Assembly: GCF_000955975.1 (NCBI RefSeq) | Contig: NZ_JYJF01000003.1 | Span: 124,001-188,000 of the forward strand | Direction of reading: 5' to 3' | Source of the DNA: Saccharothrix sp. ST-888 | Lineage (GTDB): Bacteria > Actinomycetota > Actinomycetes > Streptomycetales > Streptomycetaceae | DNA: 64,000 nucleotides | Part shown: piece by piece, positions 25,215 to 33,106 of the stretch | Layout of the letters: each line of letters starts with the position of its first letter | Numbering within the stretch: the stretch's first letter is position 1 | Program-made: the position numbers and the translations under genes | Notes under the pieces: generated by a model | The model's database searches: none | The model's input: the letters and a program-made list of their open reading frames with translations, nothing else | What the model was told of the DNA's origin: nothing

Positions 25215-27038
25215 TCAGAACAGCGGGACGCCCGCGCGCACCAGGCGCCAGTTCACCGCCGCGAACTCCGCCGGGTCGATGACACCCTTCGCCTTCACCC
25301 ACGAGATCATGGAGTTGCGGATCTCGTCCGAGCTCGTCCAGACCTGCTTGGCCGCGGCGACGTGCGGGAAGTTGCCGCCGCCGTTCGCCCGGTAGTTGTT
25401 CACCGCCAGCACGAACTGCGCCGCCGGGTCGACCGGCTTGCCGCCGTACGAGAGGTTCACGATCCGCGAGCCGACCGGCTTGCTGATGTCGATGTCGTAC
25501 GAGACGCCGTACACCGAGTCGTAGTTGTAGTCCGGCGTGTTCTGCTGGTTGGTGAGCGTGTCCAGGTTGACCGGGTCACCGGGGGCCAGCTGGGCGAAGT
25601 ACTTCGCCGAGAACTCCAGGTAGTCCTTGATCTGGGCACCCGTCAGGATCCGGGCCTCCAGGGTGTTCTCGTAGATGTACAGACCGGCCGCGTCGCGCAG
25701 CTTGACCGTGCCCGCCGGGATGTCCGCGGTCCGGTTGAACGGCGCGGCCTGGGCCAGCACCGGCAGGGCGGCGTACGAGGTCTTGGCCAGCGCAGCCTGC
25801 ACGGTGTCCGCCTGCACCCGGCCGATCAGGTCGATGATCGGCACGTCCTTGAACCGGGCCTCGCCGATGGACAGGTCGGTCTTGCAGGTGCCGATCGTCT
25901 GGTTGACGTACGCCACCACCTTCTTGTGCTGGGCGTTGATCAGCTTGACGATCTTCGGGTCCTCCGGCACCGTGTTCGAGTTCAGCACCCGCGAGCTCAC
26001 CGAAGTGACGTGCCACTGGCCGTTGCCGAACTCCACCTCGAAGTCGAAGCAGGACAGCCGCTGCGCCCAGCAGAGCGGCTCGGAGAGCACCACCGTCCTG
26101 CCGGTCTTCTTGTTGACGATCAGTCGCTGCGCCACCTCCTTGTGGGTGTGGCCCACCAGCACCGCGTCGATCCCCGGCACGGTCTCGGCCATCTCCCCGG
26201 AGGCGTCCTCCGGCCAGGGCAGCTGGTCGCCGTAGGTGGTCGGCTCGTCGATGCCGGAGTGGGCGGCGACGACCACCACGTCGGCGCCCGCCGCCTTCAT
26301 CCGCGGCACGTACTTCTTCGCCATCTCCACGATCCCGGGGAAGACCATCTGCCCCGAGACGTTGGCCTTGTCCCAGATCGCGATGCCGGGGTTGGTCAGG
26401 CCCAGGATGCCCACCTTCAGCGGGCGGCCGCGGCCCAGGTACAGCTCCCGGATGACGTACGGCGGGAAGGCGGGCTTCTCGTTCTTGGCGTGCAGGGCGT
26501 TCGCGCCGAGCAGCGGGAACTCCAGCTGCTCCTCGAAGGCCCGGACGGTGGGGATGCCGTAGTTGAACTCGTGGTTGCCGAGCGCGGCGGCGTCGTAGCC
26601 GATCGCGTTCATCGCCTCGGCCATCGGGTGCTTCGGCGGGTTCTTGCCGGTGATCGGCTCGACCCGGGCGTAGTAGTAGGAGAGCTGGGTGCCCTGGATG
26701 ATGTCGCCGGCGTCGATCAGCAGGGTCCGGTGGTGGCCCTTCTGCTCCCGGATCTTCTTGACCAGGGTGGAGATCTTGGCCAGGCCGACGTCGTTGTGCG
26801 CCGCGTCGTCGTACTCGGCGTCGGTGAAGTAGTCCCAGTTGAGCACCCGGCCGTGCATGTCGCTGGTGCCCATCACGGTGAAGCTCTCCTTGACCGGAGG
26901 CCGCTTGAGATCCGCCACCTCCGACGTCTCGCTCGCCGCGGCCGGGGTGGCGGCGGCGACCGGGACTCCGCCGACGAGGGCCGCTCCGGCGGCGGTTGCG
27001 GCCGAGCGGGTGACGAAGTCACGACGATTCAGGGGCAT
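25215..27038 (-). CDS. Tat-exported bifunctional 5'-nucleotidase/2',3'-cyclic phosphodiesterase family protein
   Basis: This 607-residue exported hydrolase has a Tat signal (LNRRDFVTRSAATAAGAALVGG). The N-terminal metallophosphoesterase domain has SDMHGR, IDAGDIIQG, LGNHEFNYG, VVAAHSG and LVGHTHKE as metal ligands. The C-terminal 5'-nucleotidase domain (about residues 370-607) ends with FVLAVNNYRANGGGNFPH, the substrate-stacking region. It should salvage phosphate and nucleosides from extracellular nucleotides. ATG 27038 was chosen (GGAG 8 bp upstream) over TTG 27050. Three phased direct repeats lie 45-82 bp upstream and may regulate it. The large hairpin downstream ends the transcript. Confidence 0.92.
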   Translation of the reverse strand: MPLNRRDFVTRSAATAAGAALVGGVPVAAATPAAASETSEVADLKRPPVKESFTVMGTSDMHGRVLNWDYFTDAEYDDAAHNDVGLAKISTLVKKIREQKGHHRTLLIDAGDIIQGTQLSYYYARVEPITGKNPPKHPMAEAMNAIGYDAAALGNHEFNYGIPTVRAFEEQLEFPLLGANALHAKNEKPAFPPYVIRELYLGRGRPLKVGILGLTNPGIAIWDKANVSGQMVFPGIVEMAKKYVPRMKAAGADVVVVAAHSGIDEPTTYGDQLPWPEDASGEMAETVPGIDAVLVGHTHKEVAQRLIVNKKTGRTVVLSEPLCWAQRLSCFDFEVEFGNGQWHVTSVSSRVLNSNTVPEDPKIVKLINAQHKKVVAYVNQTIGTCKTDLSIGEARFKDVPIIDLIGRVQADTVQAALAKTSYAALPVLAQAAPFNRTADIPAGTVKLRDAAGLYIYENTLEARILTGAQIKDYLEFSAKYFAQLAPGDPVNLDTLTNQQNTPDYNYDSVYGVSYDIDISKPVGSRIVNLSYGGKPVDPAAQFVLAVNNYRANGGGNFPHVAAAKQVWTSSDEIRNSMISWVKAKGVIDPAEFAAVNWRLVRAGVPLF

Positions 27039-27082
27039 GGACGACTCCAACGTGGGGCGGACGGACCGTCAACTACGGTGTG

Positions 27083-27120
27083 ACGCGCGTAGCGGAACGC
27101 GCGTAGAGAAACGCGCGTAG
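27083..27120. repeat. Three ACGCGCGTAG repeats at 14-bp spacing
   Basis: Identical 10-bp copies lie at 27083-27092, 27097-27106 and 27111-27120, an exact 14-bp period with 4-nt spacers. They lie just upstream of the 5'-nucleotidase gene (start 27038, minus strand), in its promoter region. They are an operator-like array for an unknown regulator; the sequence does not match the PHO box repeat. Confidence 0.75.
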
Positions 27121-27211
27121 AAGTCTGCCGGGTGGAGACCCCCGCCGAACAGACCTCTGACATGTCCAGCACGTGAGAAATTGCACACTCCCAGGTGAAG
27201 CGCGGTGGACG

Positions 27212-27715
27212 TCAGCGTGTCGGCTGCCCCAGCCGCTTCAGCAGCCGGTCCACCTCCGCCGTCAGCGCCGCCGCCGGATCCGCCCCGCTCGGCGCCAGCA
27301 ACTCCCAGGCACAGTCCCGGACATAGGTGTCCACCGCCAGCGGCAGCTCCCACCGGACGACCGGCTCCGCACCCTCGGCCCGCGCCAGCGCGGCCAGCAG
27401 CAGCGGCAGATCCACCCCGCCGGGCAGCGGAGTGCGCTCCAGCCGCCAGGCCAGCTCCGCCAGTTCGACCGCCGTCACCAGCCCGGCCGTTCCTGCCCCT
27501 TGACCCGACGACGACTGCTGTTGCTGTTGCTCCTGCTCCCGTTCCCGGGCCGCCGGGGTCAGCAGCGCCCCCGCCCCGTACAGTCCGGCCACCACCAGCG
27601 GCCACCACGACCCGGCCAGATCCGCGAAGTGCAGCCCGAGCCCGACCGCCCCCGCCGCACACCCCACCAGGTTCCGGGTCGACTCCAGATACGCCAACGC
27701 CCTACTGGTAGCCAC
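27212..27715 (-). CDS. Hypothetical membrane protein of the SBP-VWA operon
   Basis: This 167-residue protein has two hydrophobic helices near the N-terminus (NLVGCAAGAVGLGLHFADLAG and WWPLVVAGLYGAGALLTP). A linker with a Gln/Ser run (REQEQQQQQSSSGQ) follows, then a cytoplasmic helical domain of ~100 residues ending in EVDRLLKRLGQ. Its start overlaps the VWA gene end by 14 bp, so it is coupled to it. I do not recognise a named family. I recall similar proteins beside VWA and TelA/Ter-type stress genes in streptomycetes, but no ter or telA gene is present here. Confidence 0.65.
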   Translation of the reverse strand: MATSRALAYLESTRNLVGCAAGAVGLGLHFADLAGSWWPLVVAGLYGAGALLTPAAREREQEQQQQQSSSGQGAGTAGLVTAVELAELAWRLERTPLPGGVDLPLLLAALARAEGAEPVVRWELPLAVDTYVRDCAWELLAPSGADPAAALTAEVDRLLKRLGQPTR

Positions 27716-29363
27716 GGATCTCCTCGAAGACCCCGTCCAGCGACCCCGCGGCCTGACCCGTCCCGTCGAACAGCTTCCCGCCCGTCAGATCCGCGATCCC
27801 CTGCAACTGGCCCTTGGCCGCCTCCCCGAACAGGATCGGGAACACCGGCACCGTCCGGCCGCCGGCCGGCAACTGCCCGTAGAACGAACGGAAGTCCGCC
27901 TCCGACGCCCCCTGGTTGCTCTCCCCGTCCGTCATCAGCACGATCGAGGTGAACCGGTCGTCGCCCGCCGCCGCCTGCTGCCGCGCCACCACCCGGAACG
28001 CCTCCTCCAGCGTGCTGTACAGCGCCGTACCACCGGAGGCCGTCAGCCCCTGCACATCGGCCTGAACGGCGCTCAGCTCGCCCTCCGGCGCGGACGCCGG
28101 CACCTGGTGCACCCGCTCCGCCTTCACCTCCGAGGCGAACGGGATCAGCGTCACCTCCTCCCGGTCCCGGAACCGCCGCACCGCCCGGGTGTCGTCCGCC
28201 CCCGCCAGCCGCGCCATCGCCCGCTTCAGCGCATCCAGCCGGGACCCCTCCATCGACCCCGAGGTGTCCAGCACGTACACCGTCCTGGACGGCCGGCGCA
28301 GCTCGTTCTGGTACGAGGCCAGCAGCCCGTCCGCCACCGCCCTGCTCCCCGGGAACGGCAGCTCCCGCCGCCGGTCCGTCGGCAGCCCGGCCGCCGGAGC
28401 CACCTCCGCCGTCACCGGACGGCGCAGTGTCTGCTCCGAGATCCGCTGCTGCACGTCGGTGCGCAGCAGGTACTTCGTCAACCGCTGGAAGGAGTCCCTG
28501 GCCGGCTGTCCGGCCGAGGCCAGCAGCGACAGCGGATAGTCCGCCGACACCACCCCGTCCACCGGCCGGATCACCGTCAGCCGGTCCGCCGCCGGAAGCG
28601 TCCGGTTCAGCGACAGCAGCACCGACTCGTAGTTCACCAGCGCGTCGACCCGGTTGCCCGCACCCGTCCGGTACGCCTGCTGGTACGCCTGCGCCAGCCA
28701 GCCGGAGGACCCCGAGGTCAGCTTCTGCCCGGTGAAGAACCGCTGCAACGAGGGCGTCGCCTTCGCCACATCCGCGTCCGTCAGCGCCGCCGACGCCCCC
28801 GAGAACGCCGAGGCCACCGCCACCAGCGCGGAGAAGCCCGAGTTGGACCGCGACGGGTCCGCCATCCCGTAGGTCAGCTTCCCGGCCGCCGCCGCATCGC
28901 CCAGCATGCCCCAGGTCACCTGCGAGCCGTCCCCCCAGCCCAGCTCGCTCAGCATCCCGCTGCGCACGCCCACCGCGACCGGCGAGACCATCACCGGGGT
29001 CTGGGAGACCAGTTCGGATTTCGCGGCGTCGTCCAGCCGCAGGTAGTGCTCGGAGGGGAACCAGACCGCGTCGTACTTGCCGTCCGCCCGGCCGGAGGAG
29101 ACGGTGTCGGCGCCGTCCAGGGAGCCGGTCCAGGCGAACTGGACGGTGACCCCGGTGGCCTTTCTCGCCTCCTCCAGCACCGGTGCCATGTCCTGGAGCT
29201 CGCTGCCCGCCAGGATGCGCAGCACGCCGTCCTTGGGGGTCGGGGAGAGGTCCTCCTCCCGGGGCTTCGGATCGCCGGTGCAGCCGGTCAGCAGCAGCGC
29301 CAGCGCGGCGGCGGCCAGCCCGCCGCGCCTGATCGCCCGTGTCCTCATGAGCACCGCCCTCAC
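27702..29363 (-). CDS. Lipoprotein with substrate-binding and VWA domains
   Basis: This 553-residue protein is a fusion. A lipoprotein signal ends at Cys28 (LLLTGC). Residues ~45-315 look like a type 2 periplasmic substrate-binding protein (LRILAGSELQDMAPVLEEARKATGVTV...DAVWFPSEHYL). Residues ~360-553 are a von Willebrand A domain with the MIDAS motif Asp366-x-Ser368-x-Ser370 (VLDTSGSMEGS) and the second metal loop LMTDGESNQG. It should sit on the outer face of the membrane. The start GTG overlaps the upstream stop (GTGA); ATG 29348 is an alternative. No ABC permease is nearby, so transport is doubtful; a ligand-sensing or adhesion role is inference. Confidence 0.82.
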   Translation of the reverse strand: MRAVLMRTRAIRRGGLAAAALALLLTGCTGDPKPREEDLSPTPKDGVLRILAGSELQDMAPVLEEARKATGVTVQFAWTGSLDGADTVSSGRADGKYDAVWFPSEHYLRLDDAAKSELVSQTPVMVSPVAVGVRSGMLSELGWGDGSQVTWGMLGDAAAAGKLTYGMADPSRSNSGFSALVAVASAFSGASAALTDADVAKATPSLQRFFTGQKLTSGSSGWLAQAYQQAYRTGAGNRVDALVNYESVLLSLNRTLPAADRLTVIRPVDGVVSADYPLSLLASAGQPARDSFQRLTKYLLRTDVQQRISEQTLRRPVTAEVAPAAGLPTDRRRELPFPGSRAVADGLLASYQNELRRPSRTVYVLDTSGSMEGSRLDALKRAMARLAGADDTRAVRRFRDREEVTLIPFASEVKAERVHQVPASAPEGELSAVQADVQGLTASGGTALYSTLEEAFRVVARQQAAAGDDRFTSIVLMTDGESNQGASEADFRSFYGQLPAGGRTVPVFPILFGEAAKGQLQGIADLTGGKLFDGTGQAAGSLDGVFEEIRGYQ

Positions 29364-30448
29364 CGGCCCTTGGCCGCGTCGATCAGCTTGGACAGCATCC
29401 CGAACGCCGGGACCGGGGCCTGCCGGATCCCGGCCGCCGACAGGTCGGGGGCGAAGACGGCCGGGCTCTGCCGGCCGGCCAGCGCGCCGGTGAAGGCGCC
29501 CGGGTCGGCCTGCGGACGGAAGCCGTAGCGGGCCTCCAGTGCGCGCAGCTTCTCGTCGTCCCGCAGCAGGCCGGCGAGCCGGTCCCCGTCCGGGGTCAAA
29601 CCGATCGCCGTGTGGTCACTCGAAACGGTGGTGTCCGGATAGAGCACCACCAGGTCCCCCGTCGAACGCCCCTGCGCCACCAGCGCGGCCACCTGGGACT
29701 CGTACACCAGCACCAGGGGGTCGCCGATGCCGGACAGGAAGTCCTTGAACGGGCCGTCGCTGCTGGTCTTCTGGTCGCCCTGCATCTGCGTCAACTTCTG
29801 TACCAGCGGGGTCACCTTGGCGAGCGAGGCGTCGTCGGAGACCACCGTGCCGCCGTTCGCCAGGTAGGCGACGGCGGCCAGGTGCAGCGCCCCCGAGGAG
29901 GAGGTCGCGGGGTCGGTGGTGCGGATGTAGAGCGCGCCGGAGAGATCGGCGTGGCCGGCCGTGTCCTGCAGCTGCTGCCAGGTCCGGCCGGCCTGGACAG
30001 CCGCCAGGTAGTCGCCCATCCGGAACGTCCAGACGCCGGAACTCCCCTTGGTGGCAAGGCCGTTCTTCAGCAGCACGTCGGCCACCGGGGCGTGCGCCAC
30101 GACGACCAGCGGTGAGTAGAACGGCCGCACCGGCTCGGTGGAGATCTGCCGCTGCCGCCTGATCTCCTCGGCCGGCGGCAGGCTGGAGGGGAAGGCGAAA
30201 CCGTAGCCGTCCAGGCTGCTGCCGGCCATCGACCACGAACCGGTGGTCTCCATCGCGACCTTGAAACCCCGGGCCTTCAGCTCGTCGACCACCGCCGGGT
30301 CGTTGAAGAAGTCCAGCTTCTCCGAACCGATCAGACCACGTACCGTCACGGTCCGTTCCGTACCGGTCTGTCCATGGAGTATCGCGAAGGCCACCCCCGC
30401 CAGCAGCAGTAAGGCCGCCAGCACACCCCCGGCACGTCTCATCGCCAA
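29360..30448 (-). CDS. Membrane-anchored substrate-binding-like protein
   Basis: This 362-residue protein has an N-terminal signal anchor (GGVLAALLLLAGVAFAIL) without a lipobox. A type 2 periplasmic-binding-like fold follows: VRGLIGSEKLDFFNDPAVVDELKARGFKV at the start, then PFYSPLVVVAHAPVADVL, and DPLVLVYESQVAALV near the second lobe. It heads the three-gene operon (29360 to 27212) and overlaps the VWA fusion gene by 4 bp, which points to a shared complex on the cell surface. The two binding domains of this operon are probably paralogous in fold. Ligand unknown. The start ATG lies 299 bp from pyk, divergently. Confidence 0.75.
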   Translation of the reverse strand: MAMRRAGGVLAALLLLAGVAFAILHGQTGTERTVTVRGLIGSEKLDFFNDPAVVDELKARGFKVAMETTGSWSMAGSSLDGYGFAFPSSLPPAEEIRRQRQISTEPVRPFYSPLVVVAHAPVADVLLKNGLATKGSSGVWTFRMGDYLAAVQAGRTWQQLQDTAGHADLSGALYIRTTDPATSSSGALHLAAVAYLANGGTVVSDDASLAKVTPLVQKLTQMQGDQKTSSDGPFKDFLSGIGDPLVLVYESQVAALVAQGRSTGDLVVLYPDTTVSSDHTAIGLTPDGDRLAGLLRDDEKLRALEARYGFRPQADPGAFTGALAGRQSPAVFAPDLSAAGIRQAPVPAFGMLSKLIDAAKGR

Positions 30449-30711
30449 CCCCTCCTCCGGTCCCGGCCGTTCCGGATCCCCCCGGACCCCCGAGGGTGCC
30501 GCTGCCGCCGGAGCGCGGCCCGGCCGGACGGTGAACCAGAGGTGAACAGACGTTCACGGAACCGCATCGGCGACCGGCCCGGCCGGTCTCCGGCCGTCTC
30601 CACCGCCGTCCAACTTCCGCCTGACGGAGTCGAAGTCACGTTCCGTCAGCTGGCTGCAAGAGTTAACCGAATCGTTCGCCAACGGCCATGGTCCGGTCCG
30701 TCGGATCGTCG

Positions 30712-30738
30712 TTGTTACGCGCCGGTAATGCCTACGCT
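30712..30738 (+). promoter_or_regulatory. pyk promoter, probably leaderless transcript
   Basis: TACGCT (30733-30738) is a good -10 element, with TTGTTA (30712-30717) as a -35 at a short 15-bp spacing. The start codon of pyk is at 30747, 8 bp after the -10. No ribosome-binding site is present in CTTAACTC just before it, so the mRNA probably begins at or next to the ATG. Confidence 0.5.
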
Positions 30739-30746
30739 CTTAACTC

Positions 30747-32177
30747 ATGCGCCGAGCAAAAATCGTCTGTACCCTCGGGCCCGCCGCCGACTCGTACGAC
30801 CAGATCAAAGCTCTGGTCGAAGCCGGCATGGACATCGCCCGTTTCAATCTCAGCCACGGCACCCAGCTGGAGCACGAAGAGCGCTACCGCCGGGTCCGCA
30901 AAGCCTCCGACGAATCGGGACGCAGCATCGGCGTCCTGGTCGACCTCCAAGGCCCGAAGATCCGACTCGACACCTTCGCCGACGGGCCCGTACTCCTCGA
31001 ACGCGGCGACGAGTTCACCATCTCCGTCGAGGACGGGGTGATCGGCGACCGCGAGATCTGCGGCACCACCTACAAGGGCCTCGCCGCCGACGTCTCCCGC
31101 GGCGAACGCATCCTGGTCGACGACGGCCGGGTCTGCCTGGAGGTCACCCACGTGGACGGCCCGCGCGTCCACTGCATCGTCATCGAAGGCGGCCTGGTCT
31201 CCGACCACAAGGGCCTCAACCTGCCCGGAGTCGCCGTCTCCGTGCCCGCGCTCAGCGACAAGGACGTCGCCGACCTGCGCTGGGCCCTGCGGACCGGCGC
31301 CGACCTGATCGCCCTCTCCTTCGTCCGCACCGGCCGCGACATCGAGGACGTGCACCGGGTGATGGCGGAGGAGGGCCGCTACCTGCCCGTCATCGCCAAG
31401 ATCGAGAAGCCGCAGGCCGTCGAGAACCTCGAAGCCATCGTCGACGCCTTCGACGCCATCATGGTCGCCCGCGGCGACCTCGGCGTCGAAATGCCGCTGG
31501 AGCAGGTGCCGATCGTCCAGAAGCGCGCCATCAAGCTCGCCAAGCGCAACGCCAAGCCGGTCATCGTCGCCACCCAGATGCTCGACTCGATGATCCACGC
31601 CTCCCGCCCCACCCGCGCCGAAGCGTCCGACGTCGCGAACGCCGTCCTCGACGGCACGGACGCGGTGATGCTCTCCGGTGAGACCTCGGTCGGCAAGTAC
31701 CCCGTCGAGACCGTCAAGACCATGGGCCGGATCATCGAAGCCGTCGAGGAGGAGATCCTCGCCGCCGGACTCCCGCCCCTCACCGAACGCAGCAAGCCCC
31801 GCACCCAGGGCGGCGCCGTCGCCCGCGCCGCCGCCGAGATCGGCGACTTCCTCGGCGCCAAGTACCTCATCGCCTTCACCCAGAGCGGCGACACCGCCCG
31901 ACGCCTCACCCGCTACCGCTCGCCCATCCCCGTCCTCGCCTTCACCTACGAACCGGCCGTCCGCAGCCAACTCGCCCTCACCTGGGGCGTGGAGACCTTC
32001 CTCGGCCCCTTCGTCCAGACCACCGACGAGATGGTCGCCCAGGTCGACGCCCAACTGCTCAGCCTCGGCCGCTGCCAGCGCGGCGACATCGTCGTCATCA
32101 CCGCCGGCTCACCCCCCGGCCTCGCCGGCTCCACCAACCTCGTCCGCGTCCACCACGTCGGCGAACTCGACAACTGA
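30747..32177 (+). CDS. pyk: Pyruvate kinase
   Basis: Pyruvate kinase converts phosphoenolpyruvate and ADP to pyruvate and ATP, the last step of glycolysis. The 476-residue protein has the family start RRAKIVCTLGPAADS, the active-site Lys/Glu region VIAKIEKPQAVENL, MVARGDLGVEMPLEQVP, and VATQMLDSMI with LDGTDAVMLSGETSVGKYP. The C-terminal regulatory domain includes FTQSGDTARRLTRYRSP. Length is standard. It appears to be expressed from a leaderless transcript. It converges on the LAGLIDADG-like gene across a shared hairpin terminator. Streptomycetes often have two pyk genes; only one is in the window. Confidence 0.98.
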   Translation: MRRAKIVCTLGPAADSYDQIKALVEAGMDIARFNLSHGTQLEHEERYRRVRKASDESGRSIGVLVDLQGPKIRLDTFADGPVLLERGDEFTISVEDGVIGDREICGTTYKGLAADVSRGERILVDDGRVCLEVTHVDGPRVHCIVIEGGLVSDHKGLNLPGVAVSVPALSDKDVADLRWALRTGADLIALSFVRTGRDIEDVHRVMAEEGRYLPVIAKIEKPQAVENLEAIVDAFDAIMVARGDLGVEMPLEQVPIVQKRAIKLAKRNAKPVIVATQMLDSMIHASRPTRAEASDVANAVLDGTDAVMLSGETSVGKYPVETVKTMGRIIEAVEEEILAAGLPPLTERSKPRTQGGAVARAAAEIGDFLGAKYLIAFTQSGDTARRLTRYRSPIPVLAFTYEPAVRSQLALTWGVETFLGPFVQTTDEMVAQVDAQLLSLGRCQRGDIVVITAGSPPGLAGSTNLVRVHHVGELDN

Positions 32178-32194
32178 CGCGGCCCGTCGCCACC

Positions 32195-32232
32195 ACGGCG
32201 CAGCTGCCCCGGAAGGGGGCGGGCTGCGCCGT
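32195..32232. terminator. Bidirectional terminator between pyk and the LAGLIDADG-like gene
   Basis: The arms ACGGCGCAGC (32195-32204) and GCTGCGCCGT (32223-32232) pair perfectly over 10 bp, with TGCCCC/GGGGGC extending the stem inside. It sits between two convergent genes and ends 3 bp before the stop of the minus-strand gene. Confidence 0.8.
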
Positions 32233-32234
32233 CG

Positions 32235-33008
32235 TCAGTACTTGGCGCCGATGTGGGCGTCCATGAAGGCGACGCAGGCGCGGCGGGCGACCGAGACGTC
32301 GACGGCTCCGCTCGGGCGCCTGATCGCCTTCCACCGCACGTCGACGGCGTCGAGGGTGTCGGTGAAGATGCGGACGATGTCGCTGGAGGTGTTGGTGAAG
32401 AAGTACCTCGGGTACTCGTAGCGTCTGGTCCCGTCCCCGACCGCCCGGGTGGTCCAGTTGGTGATCCGGCAGCCGTCGGAGTGGACGAGACCGCGCAGCA
32501 GTTCCCACGGATGCGTGTCCACGGTGCGCTGCTGCCACGGTGCCAGCGCGATGCGGCGCAGGTGTTTGGGTCCGGCACCGTGCTGCGGGAACAGGCAGGG
32601 CCAGTGCTTGCTGGTGCTGACGACGCTGGTGCAGCCCGGTGACCGGACCCGGTTCACGCTGTTGTGCGGCATGACCGCCGCCATGGCCCGTGCACACTCG
32701 TCGATCAGGCCGGGCCAGGCGTCGCCGCAGGCTATGCGGAGTGCGTGGACGCCTCGACGGCCCGCACTGATGCACCCGTCTCCCAGATACAGGCCGAGCA
32801 GGTAGGCGTAGTCGGCCTGCGGGACGGCACTGCCGGTTCCGTCGTCTCCGAGCGGACACTCGGCGGTCATCCCGGGGCTCGGGGTGATCCGGACGGTCCA
32901 CTCGCGGATCGCGAAGCGGGAGATACCCGTCGAGCGGCTGATCTCACTGAAGGTCAGGCCGGATCGATGGAGTGCCACCGCGCGCTCGCGTGTCGCCTGG
33001 TCGTACAT
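32235..33008 (-). CDS. HTH protein with LAGLIDADG homing-endonuclease-like domain
   Basis: This 257-residue stand-alone protein begins with a helix-turn-helix (residues ~5-38: ERAVALHRSGLTFSEISRSTGISRFAIREW) of the transposase/resolvase type. It continues with two LAGLIDADG-like motifs: LLGLYLGDG (70-78, Asp77) and LLRGLVHSDG (170-179, Asp178). These would form the two catalytic helices of a monomeric homing endonuclease fold. Such single ORFs are known in streptomycetes without an intron or intein; some may act as regulators rather than nucleases. It starts 121 bp downstream of the tRNA on the same strand and has no clear ribosome-binding site. Activity and target are unknown. Confidence 0.75.
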   Translation of the reverse strand: MYDQATRERAVALHRSGLTFSEISRSTGISRFAIREWTVRITPSPGMTAECPLGDDGTGSAVPQADYAYLLGLYLGDGCISAGRRGVHALRIACGDAWPGLIDECARAMAAVMPHNSVNRVRSPGCTSVVSTSKHWPCLFPQHGAGPKHLRRIALAPWQQRTVDTHPWELLRGLVHSDGCRITNWTTRAVGDGTRRYEYPRYFFTNTSSDIVRIFTDTLDAVDVRWKAIRRPSGAVDVSVARRACVAFMDAHIGAKY

Positions 33009-33056
33009 GCCGGCGAGATTCGGCGCTCAAGCGGCCAGGTATGCCAAAAACGCCGG

Positions 33057-33082
33057 GATCTTCACCTGAAGTAATGAAGATC
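33057..33082 (-). terminator. Terminator downstream of the tRNA
   Basis: Read on the minus strand, GATCTTCA and TGAAGATC (33082-33075 and 33064-33057) form an 8-bp stem with a 10-nt loop. CCGGCG and a TTTTT run follow. It ends the tRNA transcript before the LAGLIDADG-like gene. Confidence 0.7.
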
Positions 33083-33106
33083 GCCAGCGTAGGTATCCTC
33101 GACCTG

